64,000 bases of DNA from Certhia americana (Eukaryota; Chordata; Aves; Passeriformes; Certhiidae): positions 37,643,600-37,707,599 of the forward strand of contig CM031878.1 of NCBI GenBank assembly GCA_018697195.1, given 5' to 3'. Below the pieces are notes generated by a model. The model saw only the letters and a list, made by a program, of their open reading frames with translations. It searched no databases and was not told the origin of the DNA. Position numbers and translations under genes: made by a program. Shown here piece by piece: positions 1 to 10,100 of this stretch; the first letter of the stretch is position 1, and each line of letters starts with the position of its first letter.

Positions 1-51
1 CTTCTTTTTGATTTTCACATCTCTTTCCACCAAAATGAATTCTCCAATTGC
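1..51 (-). CDS. FBP1: FBP1 coding exon 5, first 17 codons (partial)
   Basis: Directly after an acceptor (TTATTGTTAG, complement of 52-61) the minus strand reads [17 protein letters not shown], the expected start of FBP1 exon 5. The lysine run is the beginning of the KKKGK basic motif. The exon continues past the left edge of the window. It is too short to appear as a stand-alone ORF. Confidence 0.92.
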
Positions 52-3000
52 CTAACAATAAGAAAGGAAAAGTATTTGTTAACATTAACATTTCTCACTT
101 ATTTGCAAACCAAAGGAAAATCTAGTAACATACACAATTTAATAAAAAACCTACTTCCCCTATCAATTTTCTAAATAATTCAGTACCTACAAAAAAGAAG
201 GCTTTGCAATCTACATGCAAGGTATTATGTTTATCCATAAAACACAGAGGGAGCATGAATCCTGGCATCATGCAAGCTTCCTCATACTACCATTCCGAGC
301 ATTCTCTATTTTCTATGCCCAAAAAATTCTATTTGTAAATTTGTTTCTCTCTCCACTCTTTTGCTAGTCTTACAACAATCTAAGTTTCAGAACTCTGTAG
401 GGATTTTGGAAACTGAGAGGACTGGCTGAACCCATGCATAAACATCTTCAAATAGCTGCAGATAACTCCAGTTCTTTTAGCTTAGGCTAACTGTAAGCCT
501 GCCACCAAAGGCTGGTCTGTTTAGTTTTCTCTAAAGTAAATTTCCAAGTTAGTGCTAAGAGTAAACAAAATAACATTCATGCATGCTCAAAGTTAAATCT
601 GTTACTTAAATAAAGTAAAAAATACATGCATCTATTTAAGCTGCTACTAAACAGAGTACCAAGTTGTATTTCCTGTACCTTGATCACTGCAAGTTATAAA
701 AATTTGACTGGCAGGTGGCACACCATGACTGATCACAAAGAAACAGGCAACTAAAGCAAACTACTTTCTGCTATGATCAACATGACTTTTATTTTAAAAT
801 TCATGGTAAATGCATGCTAGAATGTCACATCACCCACACATATCACTTACTCTTTTACACATCATGGTGGGATCTAAAAACACAGAAGAAGGTTAAATAG
901 TTATACTCCTCTGGTTTACTAAGGTACTAACATTAAGGAAAAGACAAATAAGATTTAAGGGTATTTTGTACTGCAGAAAACTGCTCATTTTAAATATCAC
1001 ATGATTGCACATGCTGTGTATTTACTCTGCTGACTCTTCCTGTTGAGTCACACATGGCACTGCTGCATCAGGCAGGCGGAATGCAAGTCTCTTGACATTG
1101 TTGCTGGTGAGTTATAAGCACAAGTCCATTTATACTGCATTCCTTCATGCTACCTTGAAAACTGCTCCTTCAGTTGATTTTTCTAAGGACAAACAGTTCC
1201 TATAGACAGTATCCGGCAATTCCTCACACAGAAACAAAGAAACAGAAGATATTCTCACCGGATCCAGCATGAAACAGTTGACACCTCCAGCAGAAGTGGC
1301 CAGTACCAGCATGGTGGCACTCCCATAGAGTGCATAACCAGCTGCCACAAGATTACGTCCAGGCTGCAAAGCATCTTTCCCAGAAGGCTGATCAGGGGAC
1401 ACCTAGAACAAGAACAAGTAGAGTCAATTTTATTTAATTTCTATTGCTGGTAAGTGACTGAACTCTGGATAGGGACAGTCTTCTGCTCCATATCCATGCA
1501 TGAGGTGGCACAAATGTTTACATGATCCCCAACTGAGATTCCTACTGGATGCACTAATACAAATTATATATAGGATACAAACACATTGATCTAGAAATGC
1601 TCTTCTAACTAAGCCTAGCAGGAATGCAGGAAGCAGGAAAGGATTAAAGAGATAATAAAGAGCTATGTACCTCCTTGTAGGTGACAATGAACACAGCTCA
1701 GAGGAAAACTCAGAGGCACAGTTGAAAAGAAATGAAGCATGACTCACAAAGTTCAAGGCTGATCAAAAGTACTTGGGATGATTTTGTTTTGTTTTGCTTC
1801 ACTCAGAAATGAAGTTGAAAATAGCTTCTTTGGGATACATTACAACATACAAAAGATGATTAAAACGGACACTTGGGTGTATTTTATCTGATTTACTTTT
1901 TCCCCCATGTTGTGACCTGTAAGTCTGGTGTTTCAACCTCCTTCAGACAGGGTTTCTGCTTTTCAGAGTGAATTAGACCCTTCAAATGCACATGACATGT
2001 TTCAGGTCTGGTTTGTTTTTGAAGCCTGTCCTCAGGCCAACAGGACTATTAGTACAGAGAACAAGAAAACCCGAAAGCACATTCCCCTAGTAGATGACAT
2101 CTATGTGGTATTTTGCCTCAACACAAATGTTCATGAAACCTAAGACATGATCTATTCCAAGGGGTAATTTCATTAGCTGGCTAATTAAATATCAGCTAGG
2201 CTTCCATGTACACATAGGTACTTCTTCTAAGAGACTGATTCAAATCCTGACTAATTCAAATTCAAATCCATGCGTCTGTGAAATACTAGATTTAACTTAA
2301 AACTGGCTCTGGGTCCCTCTCACAAACAAGTTTATTTAGAGTTTATTGTCTTTCCGTGCAATTTTATGTCACCAAAAGCTGCATAACAATATTTTTCCTA
2401 TTCTACATGGAAGAATTTTACCTTTCTATAAATGGCAAAGATGGTCCCAATGGAAACAAGACAGTCAATGTTCGATGAACCATCTAGAGGGTCTATGCAG
2501 ACTATGTATTTACCCTAGAAAATATGAAAGAGGGAACTAGATTAGTGACAGTACTTACCCACTTCCTCCAAATAAAAACATTTCAGTAGGTACAGCTTCT
2601 CAGGGACTTACACAGCAATATACGTTAAAAGGCCTTTATAGATTATGAAGGAACCGAATTCAAACGTCAACAATTCTTTGGCCCAGATTTCATTCTTGAT
2701 TACAACTGTGATTTGTGCCAAACCAGAAGCTGAGAAATCTTTAAAGTACATAGCAGTTTATAACACAGGAAAAGTGAAGTTTTCTCATATACTTTTAATA
2801 TGAGAAAAAACCCAGGGAATACTTTTATTGGTTTAGTTTCAGCTATGCAACTGAAATCAATCCTCTCATATCTACCATCTAAGTTAGGCTGCACTTTCTC
2901 TTTGGTTACAATGTGTCTTTCTGAATAATATGGAAAAAACCCAAAATGAAGGTCAGACTTTTTCTTGTAGAGCTAAAAACTGGACTTTGCCTCTACCTAT

Positions 3001-6000
3001 AGAGGTATTAAAAAGCTCTTTAATGGCTGCCATGTCTAAACTATACATTTTCTTTTATCTGTGCTCTGAAATGGTCAGGTACTACCTTAGCCAGACTGAT
3101 CTTACCCTGGGTTTCAGAGGGTCAAAAAAGAAATCTCTGCCTTATGATCCTTAAGGAATCTCTGTCTTAGTCCTTAAGGAATCCTGTAGATATAGGAACT
3201 TGACGGATCAGGGAAAAAGCTGAATTAACTGTACCTTTTAAATACTTTGTTCCCCCATCATTTTAGTCATAGTTATTTTAATAATAGTGTGTAACAAGTG
3301 TGTTTATTTGTTTTTCATTTGATTTTATCCTACATTCCAGAAACTTAAGGTCAGCAATGTTCTACTCTGCAAGTAGGAATATATGGTATGCATTGATAAA
3401 AACACTGTATTGGCTCACATTTAGTTTAGAAAAGCATTAATACTCGGACTCCCTCAGACATCTTTGAGAATATTTGTTCAGCTCTAAGGAAATCCAACGC
3501 TTAGAAAATCAATTTTGAAATTTCTCAACAGGGAGAGAGAGAACTACTTAAACAAAGCAAACCTTATTATACTTCATAAATTATGTCTTTGCTGTTAATT
3601 TTTACTAAATTTTTACTCAGATTTTTATACAGTCAGACCAAAATATTAGCTGGGAAATAGGAACAATCCCACAAGTGCATGCAGGCTTGTGAATATAAAG
3701 AATAATAAATGTAAAAAATGCTTTTGCTTCATTGTTTCTAAGTCTTTCATAGGCTTCAAGGAGAATTTTCATTAATTAAAGACCTCGAGATTTGACCAGC
3801 AGAGAACAGCTCATCAGGGTCCTACTCAAAAAGTGACATTTCAAAGGGGCTTGACTGCCTCAGAGGATAGTTTCAGAGATCAGATGGGGATGAATGAAAT
3901 GTTTTCTCCACAATAAGAAAAAGGTGGGAGAAAAGGAAGGTGGAAAGGAACAACATATAAAAAACCCAAAAAAACCAACCCAACAAACATTAGTCTGGAG
4001 AGGAGAAATGACAGAAAGAACAAATGTTGACTAACACTCTCTCCACCCATCACCTCTGCTTCATTTGCCAGTTTAGGAAAGTACCTGTTTTCTGAAACTT
4101 TTAGCTCAGTTTTAATCTTTTAGATGTGGAGCAGTACAGCTGTATGAGCTGATCTGAAATCAAGCAGGAAGAATTTTTAAAGTTACTAACCTGTTTGTCA
4201 GTTTCCACTATCACAGCATCTTTGTTTTCTTCGGACACGATAACACATGTACTGAAGGATGACTTGAGCATATTAATCACCAGGTCATTGGACAGAATAT
4301 CCAGCTTTTTTACTTGATCTCCGGTCACATTGGTAGACCCAGCAATTCCATAGCTAGAGTAATTGCAAGAGAGAGCATTTTATGAGAATGGAGCACTGCA
4401 TCTTCTAAAGTGTTCTGTTTCTTATGCCTGTAAAACCTCCTGTAAACATGCAGCACTTTCAAGTGACATCTCGGCTCCCTAAACTTTTTTTTTTTTTTTT
4501 ACTGCACAGTGAATTCTTGCTGAGACATACCATTACTGTGTTTGCATATCTGTAAGTTGCTGAGAAATACGAAACAAGGAATCACTTTTCAATATCTTGT
4601 AAACTACAGTTAAACACAGCCAGAGCAGGCTGTGAAGGATGAGTTACAACTGTGCTTTTTAACGAGCTCTTAAGACCTACATATTATCCCTGAATTCTAG
4701 GCTCTACCTAAGGTAAAAGCTAAGAATTCATTCGAAAATATTATGTTTTAAAAGCATATGAATATACACTTTAAAAAATATGAATATATATGTGAATCTG
4801 ATCACACTACTTATGCTATATCCTCTGTATGTAATATACTCCTAATTACCAATATGATGTGCAAATTGCAGCAGAAAAACTCTGTTCACAGATAAATCAA
4901 CCTATTCATGGTTTAATGTTTTCAGTTTTGATTTGAACTAGTAAATGTTTCCTTGGGAAAAGATCTGAGAAATACAAATAAGAAACACAAATAAAATGCT
5001 GCAAGCTAATCAGAATCAAACCATCAGGAGACCTTATAGGTGATTTTATAAGGACTCAAAACAGAGAAAGGGGTTTTAGCTCTTTGAAGAGAAAAATGAT
5101 AGCCAGCTCAGCACACATTCAGATGACTCTTATGTACTTCAGTTACAGTTCATTGATTAGGCTGAACACTGGTATTTCAGGTTTTATGTAATAACACTGA
5201 ACACACTACTTCAGCAACGTATTGCATTTCTTCAGTTTAATGCATGAGAAAAAGACCTGTCATAACTCTCTTTTTCTCTCTCTCTGCTACAATGACTTGA
5301 ATATTTTTCTGCAACTGTGAAAGTGCTTTTAGAAAAAAACGTACTTTGAACACCATGCTTATGAGTGAAGCAGCAGAACAGTTTCTGCACCTCGTCTTTT
5401 TGGGACCCCTGGGAGGGGCAGACAAGGTGTTAGGCGTGGAGCCTGCAGCTGGGAAGGGTCTGCGTGTCTTCCACAGCTGTTCTGCACCTCCCCTGCTGTG
5501 CAGCATAAAGCATATAGCTGAGCCCAAGGATAGTCCACAGAAAAGGACTGCAGTGATCCCTACTTGTTCACTTTCCCTGAGAGCAAAGAAAAATCTCACC
5601 ACTGCTTATAAAATACCATCCCACAGAAGAAGACATACTGTTCAGAGAGGCTTATGAGTCCAAAGCCTGCCACCCCAGCACTGCTGGAGAGTTAAACCCA
5701 CTGTGCAGGGAATCATAAGGCAAGTCTATGCACACAGATACCAAACCTGAGGGCAGCTGCCAACAGATACACATGTAACACACAAAAGGAGTAGAGCCTT
5801 GAGCTTACAAATCAGATTACAGCTAGAAAACCCTGATCTCTGTTGATAGATATAGGAGGCATATGAAAGGGCTAGCACATAACAATTAAAAATTACCAGT
5901 TACATGCAGTCTGAAGAGAAAATGGAAAAATAGTTCAAACAAACATAAAGTTGAGGAATTTTGCCTTTTTCCTTATTGTATTTCTTCTGCATTGCTTGTA

Positions 6001-6941
6001 GAGGCAAATTAATTTTCTCTTTACAACCTTTTCCATTAAGTAATGAAGTAGTCCACGCCTAAATCATTGATCAGCATTCCACTGGGTATATGAAGAATAT
6101 GTAAAATATTTAGGAGGATTAATTACCTGCAAGCTGTTTCAGCTATTTTACATTTCCAGAGTTCCAAATTCCTTCTGATGCATCTCCAGAACAGATTCCT
6201 TCTGATGCATCCCTCTGACTGGCTGTCTACAGACACTACCATTCCCAACAAGTGCACCTTCTAAAAGCCTTAGATATTCAAAGTTTCATAGAGAAACTCT
6301 AGATGCTATGATGCATTATGAAAAAAAACACCTAAACACTCTGAATTTGATTCAACACCTCAAAGCATAAAATGGTGTTTGATATTAAGCAATATGCAAT
6401 GAGCAATAATTCAGCTATATTTTGCTAGGCTTTGTCTTTTAGCATATTTGGTCTTACGGTTTCAGGCACCCAACCTGCTGAAAGCATTCATGAAGTTCTA
6501 TGATTGGTAGACATTTCTCAAAGACTGTCTTATACTACTGAAAAGTCATAGGACCTGTGTCACTCGAAAAAAAATCAAAAAACCAAGATACTACAGGAGT
6601 TACCTTCAGCTTTGTGCAAGAGGATGGGCTGATGCAGCCCCACTCACAGGCTTTTCTGGTAAAAGAAATACCCATTCCCAGCCTCATCCCGATACCCACC
6701 ACCCTGGAGGCAGCAGGATGCCCTGGACCCGCGGGGATGCGGAAAAGTGCGGGGTGCATCCCGGGACTCACAGGTTGGCAATGCCCGCTTTACGGACGGC
6801 GGTGGAGATGGCTTTGATGGCCGTGCAGAGGGAGTTGAGGAGCTGCGTGAATTCCCCGCTGCCCTTCGCCCGCCTGCCTTCCTCCATCACGAAGCGGGTC
6901 ATGGTGATGACATTGGTGTCGAAGGTGGAGCGGTCCGTCAT
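1..6941 (-). CDS. FBP1: FBP1, fructose-1,6-bisphosphatase 1 (5' part, exons 1-5, exon 5 cut by window edge)
   Basis: FBP1 hydrolyses fructose 1,6-bisphosphate to fructose 6-phosphate and phosphate, a controlled step of gluconeogenesis in the cytosol. The enzyme is a Mg-dependent homotetramer inhibited by AMP and fructose 2,6-bisphosphate. Five exons on the minus strand (6772-6941, 4191-4353, 2422-2514, 1259-1402, 1-51) join in frame to give residues 1-207 of about 338. The metal-site motif DPLDGSS is at residues 119-125, and metal and active-site residues Asp75, Glu98 and Glu99 are present. Internal exon lengths 163 and 93 nt and first coding exon 170 nt match my memory of mammalian FBP1. FBP1 is preferred over the muscle paralogue FBP2 because of FVMEEGR in exon 1, [10 protein letters not shown] and [10 protein letters not shown] in exon 2, and the AOPEP neighbour. 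Differences from human include Ser28 for Thr, Gln111 for Arg, Ile118 for Phe, and Thr178 for Met with one extra residue nearby. The gene looks intact as far as visible. Confidence 0.95.
52..1258 (-). other. FBP1: FBP1 intron 4
   Basis: AT-rich intron bounded by GTGAGA (1258) and TTGTTAG (52). I see no further coding segment or recognisable mobile element. Confidence 0.85.
1259..1402 (-). CDS. FBP1: FBP1 coding exon 4 (residues 143-190)
   Basis: The acceptor TTCTAG precedes 1402 and the donor GTGAGA is at 1258-1253. The exon encodes [17 protein letters not shown] to VNCFMLDP, 48 codons against 47 in human FBP1 as I recall it. The extra residue is in LATSAGGVN, where human has LAMDCGVN. This places Thr at position 178, an adenine-side contact in the AMP site. 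Confidence 0.93.
1403..2421 (-). other. FBP1: FBP1 intron 3
   Basis: Intron between exons 3 and 4 with canonical ends. The open frames inside it lack homology I recognise and are treated as chance. Confidence 0.85.
2422..2514 (-). CDS. FBP1: FBP1 coding exon 3 (residues 112-142)
   Basis: This 93-nt exon encodes [18 protein letters not shown] and on to AIYRK. It contains AMP-site residues Lys113 and Tyr114 and the metal and phosphate motif DPLDGSSN (Asp119, Asp122). The acceptor TTCTAG is at 2520-2515 and the donor GTAAAA at 2421-2416. Val115 and Phe118 of human FBP1 are both Ile here, so the strand before the catalytic Asp reads IVCID. Confidence 0.95.
2515..4190 (-). other. FBP1: FBP1 intron 2
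   Basis: AT-rich intron. The only structure seen is a short tandem duplication with a 23-bp period at about 3130-3187 (shared core TCCTTAAGGAATC at 3148 and 3171) and an A-rich stretch near 3958-3985. Confidence 0.85.
4191..4353 (-). CDS. FBP1: FBP1 coding exon 2 (residues 57-111)
   Basis: The acceptor CTAG lies immediately before 4353 and the donor GTTAGT at 4190-4185. The first base completes Leu57, followed by [13 protein letters not shown]. The exon carries the flexible loop around residues 52-72 that moves between active and inactive states, Asp75, and the acidic pair Glu98-Glu99 of the metal site. It ends ETDKQ. Human FBP1 has Arg where this has Gln111. Confidence 0.95.
4354..6771 (-). 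other. FBP1: FBP1 intron 1
   Basis: First intron. It holds a T run near 4483-4500, a modestly GC-richer patch at 5380-5510 with overlapping non-coding open frames on both strands, and a 27-bp imperfect tandem duplication at 6168-6214. The right end enters the promoter CpG island. No exon is supported inside it. Confidence 0.85.
6772..6941 (-). CDS. FBP1: FBP1 coding exon 1 (residues 1-56 plus 2 nt)
   Basis: The ATG at 6941 sits in a near-perfect Kozak context (GCCGCCACCATGA). The exon begins [11 protein letters not shown] and ends KAGIAN plus two bases (CT). The donor GTGAGT occupies 6771-6766. This exon supplies the N-terminal helices and part of the allosteric AMP site (residues 18-32). 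Here the phosphate-contact Thr of the human protein at 28 is Ser, and Leu31 is Phe. Thr32 is kept. Confidence 0.95.
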
Positions 6942-7120
6942 GGTGGCGGCAGCAGCGAGTGCGACCGCGGCCGGCAGCACCGCCACTTGCCTCAGCGGGG
7001 CGGGGCCGGCCGGGCAGGGGCGGGACAGGCCCGGCCCCGCCGACAAAACTGGCAACGAGGAGGGCGATCCCACCCCTCCCTCCCAACGACACGCCGAAAT
7101 ACCCGCAGCGGAGAGTCCCC
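6942..7120 (-). promoter_or_regulatory. FBP1: FBP1 promoter / 5' UTR CpG island
   Basis: The start of FBP1 is embedded in a CpG-rich island extending from about 6700 to 7120. Just upstream of the ATG are GC boxes (GGGGCGGGG at 6997-7005, GGGGCGGGA at 7017-7025) and CCCGCC motifs, the usual Sp1/KLF-type arrangement. I see no convincing TATA box. The transcription start is inferred to lie within about 100 bases upstream of 6941 but cannot be fixed from sequence alone. Confidence 0.7.
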
Positions 7121-10100
7121 GCCGCGCCCTTGTTTTGTTTTTTTAAAGCAAAATCTTGTCTCATACATTGTGCGGGGAGAGGCGAGGGAGGGATGCTTTG
7201 GGCTCTCGTTGTGAGAACGGCACAGAGAGTCATCGACACACGGGGGCTGGTAGCTCTTAGTGATTGCAGTGGTTGAAGTTCAATGCTAACGGTCCTGAAA
7301 TCGTGCCCCAAAATTCAGAAGTCAGCTTGGTTTCACCACTTGATTGCAAAACTTTGTGTGTGTCATTGGAGATTATAGCGAGCTGCACACAACCTACAGA
7401 GCAAGGTTAGTATCTTCTGCTGCACAGGAATGCTCTCATCCTGACTCTTCAGCACAGGAAAACCACATATTCAGTAACCGATTCCCTCAAGTATTAACTT
7501 CCTCAGTTTACAGAGATCACGTTAACTAACCCCACGTGTCTCAGTCTTATCCAACACCATAAAAAAGCTGCTAGGAAACAGGCCCTGGCAGCTGGACTCA
7601 ACGAGACTTTTATAACAAACTCTCCCAACTTGTTCAATAGAAAGACATAGGCTGAGTCCCACTTCAAAAGCTATAAGTTAATGCGCCTCACACAACTACT
7701 GCTGCAAATGGAATCTAGACCCTCCTGAACCTCATTCCTTTTGGTTCTAGCCTTTCTGATTTCAAGCAATATGTTTTGCTGCTTACGTTTGACCAGAAAA
7801 ATCCAAGCTCTAGTAAGGGAAACCAGGTTCACCCAACACCTGACCCTACATGCAGCCTTTCACACAATATTTGACAAACAAAAACCTGAATATGGGTGTC
7901 CTACTCAGATTTATTGTACTAGCTATTATTTTATATTCATGTTATCTAAGAAGATGCATATAAAAAAAAAGTATTATTTTTCATCAGAATACATTCATGA
8001 GTTGAATAAGCACAGTCTTGAATTCTAAGTTGAAACCACAGAGTGAAATCATTCCAAATGGTGTCAAACACAGGGCAAAAGTCCTTTACAAGATGAATGT
8101 CTTTGCTTATATATACCTTCTATCAATGCAAAGCACATTGCATATCTATGCATTAAATACTGCAAAGGTATGCATAAATGTCTTCTACTGAATGTGTAAA
8201 CAACTTTGACCTATTTTACCCATGCCCAGTATTACAGACACTCCTGAAGATATTAGATATGAGTAGTTATAATGCCCTTCTGAATGAGATATTTCAGTTT
8301 TTGGCAAGTGGTCAACAGCCCAGTATCAGAAAGATGTTCTTTTAGAGGAAGGTAGACCTGGGAAAATTTACAAAACATGGAAGTTAGCTCATTCTTTAAG
8401 GGTAAGCAATGCTTTACAGCCATCTAGAGCAGCTCCTGCAATCTCAGTAGTAGAGAGCAACAAATAGCAAAGACCCAATAAAATTTTGGATGAGTGCACT
8501 GAAATTGGATAGCAGTAAGTAGGCAGAACAGTCTGGGAATATATGACTTATGGTAACAAACCACAGAGTCTTTGATTAGGAACAATTTACCTTAAATGTG
8601 AAGACTCTAACAAGTACATCAATAGTCTGCCTTAAGTTGATGACGAGATTTTGTCTCAGAACTTATGGGGTTTGTGAGATGAGTGGGAGATGAGCTTTAC
8701 TCCTTCATTCCCACTATGGAAGCCAGGTAGAAACAAGTACTGTGAACTGAAATTGCAACCATTTGAAAGGATGCTGGTTTCATACAAGTCCATCCAAATA
8801 TGCATTTTCTACTGTGGGGAAGGAGAATTATTTTCAGCCTATATAGCATGTCCTTAATCTTCTGTATTTGAGGCAACTCAGTAGAACATTGAGATTAATC
8901 CACCTCCACATGCCTGGCCTTAGGATATATGCATACCTTGGTCATTTCTCTGGAATTCCACTATTAGTATAGAAACCTGACTTGACATTAATTAATTAAT
9001 ATCAAATGGTTGAGGGTAGACAAGCCGTGCAGCCCTACAGCAACCATGCTGTTTGGTAACTATAAAATCAGTGTAAGACTAAAAGTAGGCTTTACATGTT
9101 GTGAACCTTTGGCTTTAGAAAACAGTAGTTAAACATTTATTGAAAATGAATCTGTGGATTTGAGAAGGTCAGTCAGTACTGGTTGACTAAACATTGCTGT
9201 AAGAGCTCACTTCTATACAGAAGAAAACAGGGACTTGTTTGTGCACAAATGACGTCAACTAGACACGGTTCACAGAAGTTTTAGAACTGTAAGATTACAA
9301 ATCCATGTAACTACCTTGAAACAAACTTTTCTCCCAGCATATAAAATTCCAATTGCATAATTATCTTGAAAATAGGACAAACACAGATGAGAAATTCTTC
9401 ATTATAAAGGTTGCCTCTTGTAGGTTCAAACTACAGCCAAAAAGACAATACAGTGAAACCCCTTCACAAAGCCCTTTTTTCTTTCCCATGAAGTAAGAGT
9501 GTCCATGTGGGAAAAGCAGCTTTAGAGCCCACTTTTGCTGAAGAAGAACTTTCTTTGTGCAAGAGTCTCACAGCTGCAGAAGTTTTGTGCTGCTTGGGTG
9601 GACAGAAGGTAAGATCAGGCAAGTTACACTGAGATCATCTTTAGGCAATGTCACTCCACCAGTGCAAATGCTCTCTGCCACGTGATGCCATGATGATTAG
9701 GGCTGGAGCAGCTTCAAGGGGATGAATGAGGCAGATCCTGGCTGCTGCAAGAGATGGATCAGGGTGAAAAAGGGAACTGCACACATTAAATCAGGAAGAT
9801 ATCTAGATTTACAATCAATCTTTTGCCTTCTTTACTTCAGAAAGTGCTTCATTTCACCTCTATGAATTTCTTATTTGAGAAAGGGTCCACACATAGGCAA
9901 TAGGATACATAATTGATTAACAACTGTGATAGCAAAGCACTTCAGCTCTGTACACAGGTGAAATATACCAAGTGGCATAAACTGATGTTTAAACATAGGT
10001 AATTATGAGTACAAACTGGCTAAAAGGTAGTATCTTTGTGTAGTAGATGTAAAAGGGGCTTCATTTGCTGTTATGCATTATAGTATAATGCATACTTAAA

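Noticed and set aside
6718..7311. Several long overlapping open frames on both strands around the FBP1 promoter
   Set aside because: They are by-products of GC-rich sequence with few stop codons. Only the frame starting at 6941 on the minus strand has family homology.
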